From Malus domestica (Eukaryota; Streptophyta; Magnoliopsida; Rosales; Rosaceae), in assembly GCF_042453785.1 (NCBI RefSeq), contig NC_091677.1:34517001-34581000 (forward strand): 64,000 nucleotides of DNA. The letters run 5' to 3'. The number at the start of each line of letters is the position of its first letter. Within the stretch, counting starts at the first letter, position 1. The position numbers and the translations under genes were made by a program. Below, piece by piece: positions 46,471 to 57,813 of the stretch. A model generated the notes under the pieces. The model was not told the DNA's origin. It ran no database searches and worked only from the letters and a program-made list of their open reading frames with translations.

Positions 46471-49400
46471 TGGCACCAAAGCCAGGTCGTAAAAAAAGGA
46501 AAGAAAGTTTCGAACCCTAACAAGGTTTGTTACTGTGTCGTGCCCAACACCACCGTAATGCCTTCGACGAACAGCTAGCAACGTGAAGTTGTTGCTGTGT
46601 CTCGATCTTTTACCCCGAATTCTGGTGAACAATGTGTGTTGTTGCTGCCTCGAGTACCTTTGCCACTGCACATGTTTCCTATTCTTCGTGAACGATGTCT
46701 GCTGAGAACAACCAAATCGTTTCTGCTACCGCTCCGATCATGATTTAGTTGGATAATTCAAGCTTCAACATTGGGATGGTTTTGGTTAAGAAGAACTATG
46801 ATTTATGGGCTTCTCTTATTCAAATTCATAATGCTAGAAGGAAGAAAATGGGATATGTTCATGGCTCCATTAAGGCCCATGCAGAGGATAATCCCAAATA
46901 GGATGATTGGTTCTCTGAAGATCAGAGAATTAAGAGTTAGCTCTTATCGGCAATGAAGCCGGAGATCATGAAACGTTATTTTCGATTGTCAACTTCTAAA
47001 GAGATATGTGATGCTTTTAAGACTGCTTATTTTGATGAGAATGATGAGGCTAGAATTTATTCATTAAATCAGAAAGCTTCACGTCTCAAGCAGAATGGGC
47101 GGTCTTTGGCTGGTTACTTTGGAGAATTAACAGATATTTTTCAGGAATTAGACCACTTTAACAAAGTGACCATGGCATGTGCAAAAGATGTTATGATTTT
47201 CTAGAAGACAACCGAGCGACAAAGGTTGTATTTGTTTCTTGGTGGTATTGATGATGGGTTTGATCAGGTTCGTGGAGAAATATTGCACAAAGACCTACCA
47301 CTTGGACTTAAGGTTGCTTATGTGTATGTTCATCGTGAAGCAAATTGCAAGGAAGCTATGAAGATGGAGGGTCAAAGCTCAGAACTGGCTGCAATGGCAG
47401 CTAAGGCTCGCGATCCCTCCAACCGCACCGACCGAGGTGGGTTTGAGAATAAAAATGGGTAACCAAGAACCGGCCAACCCAGTCGTGATCTTCCTCAAGG
47501 CAAATGTCCCTATTGTGGTATAACGGGACATTCCAAAAATCAGTGCTTCAAGCTGATTGGGTATCCCGAGAATTGGGATAAGAAACATGACCCTCGCTTC
47601 AACAAACCTCGAGCTTCCATTGCAGAAACCAAGGATGATTCAGTGGATGTAGCAAGCAAAACATCAGCTCTGATTGCCGCAGTAGGTACTGATGGTAAGG
47701 CACTTAACGTCTCCACTTTTGTTATGAATACTACGTGGATAATTGATTATGGAGCTAATGAACATATGACTTGTGATTCTAGACATATTTCCTCACTAAA
47801 AAACTCTACCCACACTGAGGTTAATGTGGCTAATGGTGATGTCGCCCCAGTCTTTAGGGAAGGCACAGTTTCCCTTTCTGATACCATGAAACTTGATACT
47901 GTTTTTGTGATTCCCTCATTGAATTATAATTTATTATCGGTTGCCCAAATAAACCTTGCCTTACATTGTTTGGTGGTGTTTTGGCCTTATTTTTATGTAT
48001 TTAAGGATATTTGGATGCGGAAGATGATTAGTTATGGTATTAGACAAAGGAAGCTATACTACCTTGAGTTGAATTCCAGTAGCTCGGGATTGCTCACTCA
48101 AGCACTGTCAGTGAATGGGACTCCAGCCGAGAATAATAAAGGGTTCGATTTGTGGATGCGGCACCGTCGTCTTGGCCACGCTTCGTTTGGTTATTTGCAT
48201 AAGTTATTTCTTAGTTTGTTTGTGAAAAACGATGTTTCTTAGTTTAAGTGTGATGTGTGTGAAATGGCTAAGAGCCATCGAACTTCTTTTCCTCCAAGTT
48301 TAAATAAGAGTTCCGTTCCTTTTATGAATGTGCACTCGGATGTTTGGGGCCCTTCCAAAATTGCCTCTCTTGGTAGAGCTCATTGGGTTGTCACATTTAT
48401 TAATGATTGTACGAGAATGACTTGGGTCACTTTGCTAAAATAAAAAAGTTATGTGAATATGGCATTTCAAAAATTTCACAAAATGGTTTCGATACAATAC
48501 AATATGAAAATTCAGGTGGTTCGAAGTGATAATAGAGGCGAGTATGTTAATATTGAACTTCGCTCTTTCTTTGATACGCACGGTATTGTTCATCAGACCA
48601 CATATCTGTATACTCCTCAGCAGAATGAGGTGGCTGAATGGAAGAATTGACACTTGTTAGAAATGGTTTGTGCTTTTCTTATTGAAACACGTATTCTCTT
48701 GTATTATTTTAGGGTGTGGCTTTCACGTCAGCTGCTTACCTTATTAATCACTTCCCTCTGGTACCCTAGAGTTTCAGATACCATTTTAGACTCTTATGTC
48801 TCTGCTCAGCTGCCCACCAGTCCCTAGCCTTTCCCCTCGAGTTCTTAGATGCATGGCTTTTGTCCACGTACATCATTCACAATGGCAAAACAAACTACAA
48901 CCTCGAGCTCTTCGATGTGTGTTTATGGGGTATGCTACTACTTAGAAGGGTTATCGGTGCTATCACCGTCCCACTAAGAAAATGATTATCACTGCTGATG
49001 TCATTTTTCATGAAACAGAGATGTATTTTGGTTCCTTTGAGTCCTCACTTCAAGGGGAGTTTCATGGTGATGAAGTTCGTATGCTTGATTATGGAATTGA
49101 ACAGCACATTATGGTGCAGCCACCCACCACCTAACGACAGACCATTCCACAATATCCTGCTGCCAAGCAGCAAGCTACGGTGCAGCAGTAGGCCGTCAAG
49201 CAGCAGGCCACTGTGCAACAGCCTACCACCGAACCCGTGTCGACTGCACAACAACCAAGTTTCGAGCAGGTTGCTGCTGTACATCAGCTTTCTATCGAGT
49301 TCGAGATAATAGGATACATGGCTCTATCGGCCCTCTTGCAGGTGGAGCCCGCGGTTGTAGAAGAAACAGTACATGCCAACTCGTCTCTTAATGATTCTTA

Positions 49401-51115
49401 TAACCAATCATTTTCTACGCCAGATGGACCACCACTTCGTAGTCTCCTAGAAAGAATTAATCGAGGTATTCCTAAAGCCACTTATGCCCTAAGTGTAAAA
49501 CTAAGCATTCAATGAGCAAACCAACCCATAACTCAAGAGTGAGGTACCCATTAAACAATTATGTGTCCACCTGTCACTTGTCTGAATCAAATAAGTCCTT
49601 TATGAATCAATTGTCTATTATATATATTCCTAACAGTGTGCAGGAAACCTTAGCCGATCATAGATGGAAAGAAGTAATGAATGAAAAACTAAGGTTGTTG
49701 AAGAAGAATGCTACCTGGGAACTATCGGACTTGCCAGCAAGCAAGAAACATGTGGGATGTAAATGGGTCTATATAGTGAAATACAAAGCAGATGGAACGA
49801 TTGATCGGTTTAAAGCAAGACTAGTAGCAAATGGGTACACTCAGAAGTATGGCATAGATTACACGGACACATTTACGCTAGTAGCCAAGATCAATACTAT
49901 CCGAGTTCTCTTGTCCATGGCAGCGAACCTAGATTGGCCATTTCAATAGTTCGATGTCAAAAATGCATTCCTACATGGAGATTTAACTGAAGAAATTTAT
50001 ATGGAGCTTCCACTAGGATGTACCAGAATAGACATGAATAAGGGTAAGGTATGTAAGCTAAAGAAGTCACTATATGGATTATACCAAAGGCATGGTTCGA
50101 CAGGTTCACTAAATCAATGAAGGCATTCGGGTATAGCCAGAACAATTAGGATCACACCCTATTCTTGAAACGAAAGAATGAAAAGATTACAACACTCATT
50201 GTATATGTGGATAACATAGTGGTTACCAGGAATGACCCAATGGAACAATCGGTTCTAAAGAAGTATTTGTCTACGGAGTTCGAAATGAAAGATCTTGGAC
50301 CTCTGAAGTACTTTCTTGGGATTGAGGTATCAAGAGGCAAGTCTAGGATATTCTTGTCCTAAAAAAAGTATATCATTGATTTGTTAAATGAGATCGGGAT
50401 GTCAGCCTATAAACCTGTAGCAACTCTGTTAGCTGAAGGAACAAAGTTGAGCCTCGACAAGAATCAAGTAATAGTAGACAAATGGAAGATATCAAAGGTT
50501 AGTTGGGAGATTGATGTATTTGGCACATACAAGACCTGATTTTGCTTTTGCCTTGAGCGTAGTCAGTCAGTATATGCATGATTCGGGAGAACAACATATG
50601 AGTGTGGTGATGAGGATATTGTGTTACTTGAAGGGAAGTCTAGGTAAAGGAATTATGTTTAAGAAAAATGAGCATTTTAGAATCGAAGGGTATACCGTTG
50701 CGATTGGGCGAGTTCGGTAGATGATCGACGCTCAACATCAGGATATTTCACTTTTGTTGGTGTGCAGAAGCGGAATATAGAGGTATGGCTTTTGATATTT
50801 GTGAACTCTTGTGGTTTAAGTTTCTATTACGAGATTTGGGGGTCAACCATAGTTCGCCGATGAAGTTATTTTAGGACAACAAAGCTGCTAGGGATATCGC
50901 TCATAATCCGGTACAACATGATAGAACAAAGCATGTAGAGGTTGATAGGTTATTCATTAAAGAGAAATTGGAGGAAAAAATAATTGAATTGCCCCTGATT
51001 AGGATCGAGGATCAAGTGGCTAATATTCTCATAAAGGCTGGTTCGAGTGACAAGTTCTCAAGCTTCTTGGACAAGTTGGGCATGTGTGACATATATGCAC
51101 CAACTTGAGGGGGAG

Positions 51116-51290
51116 TGTTGACTTGTATAATATTTCCCGTTAATTATGGGATTCCTATAATAGTGGGTTTCCTAGTTTAGGTTGTAAATTGATTGTAATT
51201 ATTCATTCTTTATTGTAGTAGGATTGTACATGATTATATATACCTCAAAATGAGAAGAATACAATTAACACATTCAAAGCATTCTCTTCT
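51116..51290 (+). repeat. 3' LTR of the copia at 46300-51290
   Basis: It matches 46300-46470 with five substitutions and an extra GATT-type 4-bp insertion by eye. The polypurine tract lies immediately upstream. Confidence 0.95.
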
Positions 51291-51381
51291 CTGACCACCC
51301 ACCATTCGAGTTTAAGTTATTTTGGAAAACAAACTAAAATTGAATAGGAAAATTAAGAAATTAAGAAATAAAGAACCCAAA

Positions 51382-51527
51382 TCAATAATATCAGTATCCC
51401 TCACTTCCTCTTTTATATGCAATCCTTTTGTGTTAGAGCTACGAAGCAAAACAGTGTGATATTTCGTACCCGCTTCGTTCCTGTCCTTAGCAAAGGTTAT
51501 CTCTCTAACTTTTGTCTATTTATAACA
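51382..51527 (+). repeat. Truncated 5' LTR of the copia at 51382-57482
   Basis: AATAATATCA..., CTTCCTCTTTTAT, TTTTGTGTTAGAGCTA and TTTTGTCTATTTATAACA match the last third of 57101-57482. The first ~230 bp are missing. Confidence 0.88.
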
Positions 51528-51767
51528 CGTTATCAGCAAGGCTCTCTAACCCTAAACTGTTCACATCGGTGAAAAACATTTATTCCAAGGATTTTCCTGT
51601 TCTTCTTTCTCATCTGCCTTACCTGCTGGATGTACCCTCGTAAAGAACTGCTAACACCATGCCTGTTTCTAGTTCTCAATATGACAATTACTTATACCTT
51701 TGATTTTTTGTTTGGTGTAGTTCCTGATTACTAACCCAGTGTTTATCTTACTGCAATCGAAGAGGGT

Positions 51768-51945
51768 GAGGTATCATCGCCCATCTTGAACTGCAAATTT
51801 AATTTTACTGCAAATTTAGGTGATGCGGTATAATTGCCCACCCCGCTCTGCATATTTAAATTTTTCTGCTACTTAAGTGGTGCGGTACAATCACCCATCT
51901 TATGCTATATTGTTTCAATGAGAGTGGTGCGGTACAATCGCCCTC
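51768..51945 (+). repeat. Four leader repeats with GCGGTACAATCGCCC core
   Basis: GAGGTATCATCGCCC (51768), GCGGTATAATTGCCC (51825), GCGGTACAATCACCC (51882) and GCGGTACAATCGCCC (51929) head units of 57, 57 and 47 bp. They lie between the PBS and the gag start codon of the copia element. Confidence 0.85.
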
Positions 51946-54900
51946 CTCATTAAAATCTCGAGCATGAAGTTTCAAGTGCTTATCATTTTGGCTTGAAGAT
52001 CAAAATGAAAAATTTGTAAGAACCAGAAGTTATAACATTACATTCCTCCAGAATACATATTATTGCAAGTTCTTGCACATCTCATTTTTCTTTCAGAAAA
52101 GAAAATGGTGAACTTGACAAATCTTGATTTTGTTGCCCTGGATATTACTGGGAAGAATTACCTTACGTGGGTAGTGCATGCCAAGATCCATCTAGAGGCA
52201 GAGAATCTTGGAGAAACCATCAAGGAGGAAAACAATGCATCCTCTTAAGATCGGGCTAAGGCCATGATCTTTATTCGTCGCCACCTTGATAAAGGACTGA
52301 AGGGCGAGTACCTAACTGTTGAGGATCCATTAACCTTCTGGAAGGCACTGAGAAATAGATACAATCACCAGAAAACAATGATTCTTCCAATGGCTCGTTA
52401 TGAGTGGACTTACCTAAGAATCCAGGATTTCATGACAATGGCTGAGCACAATTATGCAATGTTTATAATTAGCTCCCAAATGAAGCTTTGTGGGGAAACC
52501 ATCATTGAGGAAGATATGCTGGAAAATACTTTCAGCACCTTTCATGCCCAAGGCTTTACTGAGTACAACCAGCAGATATATGTGCTCCTTGTGGCTGAAC
52601 AGAACAATAAGCTCCTGATTAAGAATCATCAGTCCCAACCTACTAGATCGGTACCATTCCTAGAAGTGAATGTTGCTTCCCTTGAAGTAAATACCCCATC
52701 CTCTCGTGGTAATAATTACAAACGAGGATATGGCAACAAGCGAGGGCGGTGGAACGGGAAAGGCAAAAACTATGGTGTCCAGTTTCAAAACCAGGTTCTA
52801 AGGCATAATTCGGGCCCGAGCTTCAAAAATGCAAATCGCCAAAAAGGCAAAGCTCATATGAATAACACTCATAGAAATCCTGAAGGAGTTTACCATAGGT
52901 GTGGTGTCAATGGGCACTAGGTGCGTACCTGTTGTACCTCAAAACATCTGGTGGACTTGTATCAAGTCTCCCTCAAGGAGAAGGGTATCGAAACCAATTT
53001 TATCGACCAGGCTAAACCGATGAATATACCTGATCTAGTGTTCGATTTATCAGGGCAATTGAATACAACCTACCTGGATGTTGCAAACTTCATTGTGGAA
53101 AGAAGGAATGAAGTGTATCGGTTCGATTGAATCACTTATATTTGATGTACTCTTATTATCTAAATTTGTAGCTTAAAGCTCGTATTTTCAATTCAATAAA
53201 AATGACATTTCAGTTTCCTTTTATTATGAATAAACTGTTTTTTTAACCATGATTGCCTTACTTAGAGAGCATGGATAAAAATTATGGTTATTGTCAAAAC
53301 AAGAGTAATGGCGGAGATATTTATCTTGCAGACAGCACAACCACGCATACAATACTTCGAGATCGAAAATATTTCTCAAGCTTGATGCTTACAAAAGTAA
53401 AGGTAACAAAAATATCAGGCTAATCAGATGTAATTGAAGGCTCAGGAAAAGCCCAGATCATGTTACCAAATGGAACAATATTGTCCTTACAAAATGTATT
53501 GTATGCTACTTGATCTACTCGAAATTTGTTGAGTTTTAAAAACATATGTTTAAATGGATACCACATTGAACCGAAAAGTGCATAAAATGTGGAATATCTA
53601 TGCATTACCTCCAATGATACCTAGAAGCGTATATTGGAGAAGTTGCATGGTTTATCGAGTGGATTGTATTATACATACATAAAGACAATTGAAGCACATA
53701 CTATCATGAACCAGAAGTTCATTGATTCAAAAGTTTACATGCTTTGGCATGACCGTCTGGGTCATCCAAGATCCACTATGATGCGTAGAATCATTACCAA
53801 CTCTAATGGACATCCATTGTTGAGCAGACACATTGCTATCTCAAATGATAACCCTTGTAAGGTTTGTTTTCAAGGGAAGTTGTTAATTAGACTATCACAA
53901 CTAAAGGTTGATGTTGAATCCCCATCATTTTTGCAAAAGATTCAAAGGGATATTTATGGGCCTATTCAACCACCTTCTGGACCATTTCGACATTTTATGG
54001 TTTTGGTTGATCTATCTACTCGATGGTTACATGTTTGCCTATTGTCTACTCGAAATGTAACTTTTGCGAGACTTCTTGCTCAGATAATTAAGTGGCGAGC
54101 ATAGTTCCCAGATCATCCTATTAAGTCAGTCAGATTTAATAACGCTGGTGAATTTACGTCTTAAACCTTTGATGATTACTGCACGACACTGGGCATTGAT
54201 GTTGAACACCCTGTTCCTCATATCCATAATCAAAATGGTTTAGCAGAAGCCTTTATCAAGCGGCTTTAATTAATAGCTTGCATTCTGCTCATGAAAACAA
54301 AATTACCAGTCTCTGCATGGGGACATGCCATCATACATGCTGCATCATTGGTTCAATTGAGACCCATAGCCAACCACCAATACTCATCAATATAACTCAT
54401 GTTTGGGCATCAACCAAACATTTCATATTTACGAGTTTTTGGTTATGCTATTTATGTGCCTATTGCACTGCCACAACGCACTAAAATGGGACCTCATCGC
54501 AAACTGGGAATTTATGTGGGGTTTGATTCACCATCTATCATTACATATTTTGAACCCTTGACAAGTGATATGTTTACAGCTCGTTTTGCGGATTGTCACT
54601 TTGATGAGACAGTCTTCCCGTCATTAAGGGGAGAAAATACTGTTTCAGAAGAACGGCAAGAGCTGACATGGGTTGTACCTACCTTATCTCATTTTGATCC
54701 ACAAAACACTCAATGTGAGAATGAAGCGAAAATAATATTTCATCTTTGAAGTATTGTTAATCAAATGCCAGATGCATTTAATGATGCTTCGAAAGTGACA
54801 AAATCTCATATACCAGCTACAAATGCACCTGCAAGAATTAATGTCACTGTTGGACAAAATAAAGTGGCAGCAAATGATTCATCCAGTGCACGTCTAAAGC

Positions 54901-57100
54901 ATGGTAAACCCCATGTTCAAAAGATTCAGCCCCTCGAAAGAGAAAGATGAGGGCACAACTGAACCCAAATGAAATCATTCAGGAAAAGAAAATGAATGAC
55001 AAATCCCCAATTCATGATTCTGAACTTTTAGAAAAGGAAAATTTCCTTGATGAGACACATGTCCCTGAAGAAACAGAAGTACATGAAAGCAAAGAAATCT
55101 CCATAAATTATTCATGTAATAACGAATTGTGGGATCGAAATGAAATAATCATCGACGACATGTTCGCATTCGCAGTAGCCGTTGAAATCATATTAAGCGA
55201 TGATATTGAGCCCCACTTTGTTGATGAATGCAAACAGAGACAAGATTGGCCTAAGTGGAAATATGCAATCCAGGCAGAATTAAATTCCTTGGAAAGGCGA
55301 AGTGTTTTTGGACCGGTAGTCCAAACCCCGCCTGGTGTAAATCCTGTGGGTTACAAATGGGTATTCACAAGAAAATGCAATGAGAAAAACGAGATTGCAA
55401 GATATAAAGCACGACTTGTTGCACAAGGTTTTTCACAAAGATCTGGAATTGATTATAAGGAGACATACTCTTTTGTAATTGATGCAGCTATGTTCCGTTA
55501 CTTAATAAGTTTGGTAGTTTCAGAAAAAATTAACATGCAATTTATGGATGTCATCACCTCGTATCTATATGGAGAATTAGATACTGATATATATACGAAA
55601 GTCTCAGAAGGACTTAAGTTGCCTAAAACGACTAACAAACCACGAGGTATGCTCTCAATCAAATTAAGGCGATCATTGTATGATCTGAAACAATCTGGAT
55701 GAATATGCTATAATCGTCTTAGTGAATATTTGATCAAAGAAGGATATACTAAAAATGTCATTTGCCCTTGTGTGTTCATTAAGAAATCAAATTCTGGATT
55801 TGCTATAATGGCAGTATATGTCGATGATATGAACCTAGTTGGAACCCCTAAATAGCTTAATAAAACTGCTGAATATCTGAAAAGCGAATTTGAAATGAAA
55901 GACCTTGGAAAAAACAAAATATTATCTCGGCCCTGCAGATCGAGCATTGTGCTAATGGAATTTTGGTCCATTAATCAGCTTACGTTGAAAAAATCCTGAA
56001 GTGATTTGGCATGGACAAGGCTTATCCACTCAGCACGCCAATGGTCGTTCGTTCTTTGGACATTAAGAAAGATCCATTCCGTTCAAAAGAAGATGATGAA
56101 ATGGTCCTTGGTCCAGAAGTACTATATTTGAGTGCAATAGGTGCTTTATTGTATTTAGCACAATGTACTATACTAGAAATAACTTTTTCAGTCAACTTGC
56201 TAGCAAGATATATCTTTGCTCTAATAATTCGTCATTGGAAGAGAGTTAAAGATGTATTGCGATATCTTCATGGGACAACAGACATAGGTCTCTTCTACTA
56301 AGACAAATCCATAAATGACCAGATCCTTGTTGGATATGCAAATGCTGGTTTTCTCTCTGATCCGCACAAAGCCCACTCACAAACTGGACATGTGTTCACT
56401 AATGGAGATACAACAATTCCATGGCACTTAACAAAGCAAACATTAGTTGCTACATCTTCCAACCACTTGGAAATACTTGCTTTACATGAAGCAAGTCGTG
56501 AATGTTTTTGGTTAAGATCAATGATCCATCATATTCGGAATTCATGTGGTCTACCTTCAAAGACAGACACTCCAACTGTCATTCATGAAGATAATGCAGC
56601 TTGTGTTGCCCAAATGAAGGAAAGATTCATCAAGGGCGATAAGACTAAACACATATCTTCAAAGTTTTTCAGTATACATGAGCTTTAGAAGGCTAAAGTT
56701 ATTGAAGTCAAACAAATCTGTTCCAATGAAAATTTGGCAGACCTATTCACCAAATCTCTACCAAAGTGCACGTTTCAAAAGTTAGTGCAGGGTGTCAGAT
56801 TATGTCGGCTTACCAATAAGCTAAATTTGAAGAATGCGGAATCAAGGGGAGATACATTTCAGGGGGAGTATCCATGATACATACCTGTTGTACTCTTTTT
56901 CCTTTGACTAAGATTTTTCCCACTGGGTTTTTCCTATCAAGGTTTTAACGAGGCAACATATGCATACTTAACAGTATATCAACAATCTGGGTAAAATTGT
57001 ACTTTTTTTCCTTTGCTATGGTTTTTTTTTCCCACTGGGTTTTTCCAAGTAAGTTTTTAACGGGGCAACTGATGTTGATTTGTGGGAATCCAAGGGGGAG

Positions 57101-57482
57101 TGTTGTAAACAGTGGGAATGTATGCCCACATGCCAACAGTAATTTTCTCACATGCCTAATAATGTTGTTTTTGTTTGTTGTATAACAATCATCCACTTTC
57201 TGTAAACTAGTCACGGATGTTGTTGGATTAGTCACAGGTGTAATTTTCCTTCATTGTAAACCTACGGATGTAGCTCTATAAATAGAGCACTTCGCAGGTG
57301 ATCAAGGTACAACAATTGAAAGAGAAAATTACTAAAAGCAATAATATCATTATTCATCCCTTCCTCTTTTATCCGCAATCTTTTGTGTTAGAGCTATGAA
57401 ACAAAACAGTGTGATATTTCATACCTACTTCATTCATGTCCTTAACAAAGGTTATCTCTGTAACTTTTGTCTATTTATAACA
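57101..57482 (+). repeat. 3' LTR of the copia at 51382-57482
   Basis: A full-length LTR of 382 bp. CTATAAATAGAGC near 57270 is a good TATA box, placing the LTR promoter about 210 bp before its end. Confidence 0.9.
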
Positions 57483-57813
57483 ATATATGCATTAAAATAA
57501 TAAAATTTTAGAGTTTGTTAATTATCCTACTTCTTAGTCCGATACTCTACCAAACACTTCACTAAATCAATCCAGCTTAGTCTAGTCTAAGTCAGTCCAG
57601 CTTAGTCCTTAAAGTTAGTCTAGTCCAAAATAGTCCAATGCAACAAACACATCCTAGTGGGAAAGTCCGGCCCATATACGCTAAGCCCAGTTACCAAATT
57701 GGCTGTTTATACGCAACGCTAGCTGTCGGCGGAGGATTTGAAAGAAGGAAGACCCGGTTGAGCTGAGTTATCCACACACACAACACGAATACATAGGAGC
57801 AGAGCAGTGCAGT
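57483..57813. promoter_or_regulatory. Putative promoter / 5' UTR of the cyclophilin gene
   Basis: AT-rich DNA separates the copia 3' LTR from the cyclophilin start. A repeated CCAGCTTAGTC(T/C) pair lies near 57570-57606. The retrotransposon ends only ~330 bp upstream of the start codon, so it bounds the available native promoter. Confidence 0.45.

Larger units (their letters stand above)
46300..51290 (+). mobile_element. Complete but inactivated Ty1/copia retrotransposon
   Basis: LTRs at 46300-46470 and 51116-51290 begin TGTTGACTTG and differ at about five bases plus a 4-bp indel. A purine tract (TTGAGGGGGAG) precedes the 3' LTR. Target duplications are CTGAT (46295) and CTGAC (51291). A TGG-starting sequence after the 5' LTR (TGGCACCAAAGCC) is a possible PBS. 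The order is gag (46770-47460), a zinc knuckle CPYCGITGHSKNQC (47504-47545), protease (WIIDYGANEHM, 47730), integrase (HRRLGHASF near 48165, DVWGPSKIASLGRAHWV), RT (49500-50720, [27 protein letters not shown]) and RNase H (to ~51060). The protease has DYG for D-S/T-G and the RT has YVDN for YVDD. About ten in-frame stops break the polyprotein. Confidence 0.95.
51382..57482 (+). mobile_element. Second Ty1/copia element, 5' LTR truncated, inactivated
   Basis: The 3' LTR is 57101-57482 (TGTTGTAAACAGTGGG... to TTATAACA), preceded by the tract CCAAGGGGGAG. Only the last ~146 bp of the 5' LTR remain (51382-51527). They are followed by the PBS-like CGTTATCAGCAAG. Gag starts at 52084 (MVNLTNLDFVALDITGKNYL) and ends in a zinc knuckle whose Trp codon is now TAG (52918). 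Integrase is at 53730-54600 (LWHDRLGHPRSTMMRRI, LVDLSTRWLHVCL). RT is at 55250-55960 (VGYKWVFTRKCNEKNEIARY, an intact YVDD at ~55820) and RNase H at 56390-56770 (VIHEDNAACVAQ, KHISSKFF). Several stops and frameshifts break the frame. Its protease region (53130-53600) is badly eroded. Confidence 0.93.

Noticed and set aside
49045-49309. Gln/Pro-rich ORFs in the copia at 46300-51290
   Set aside because: Variable linker between integrase and RT made of degenerate CAGCAG/CCACC repeats; part of the dead element.
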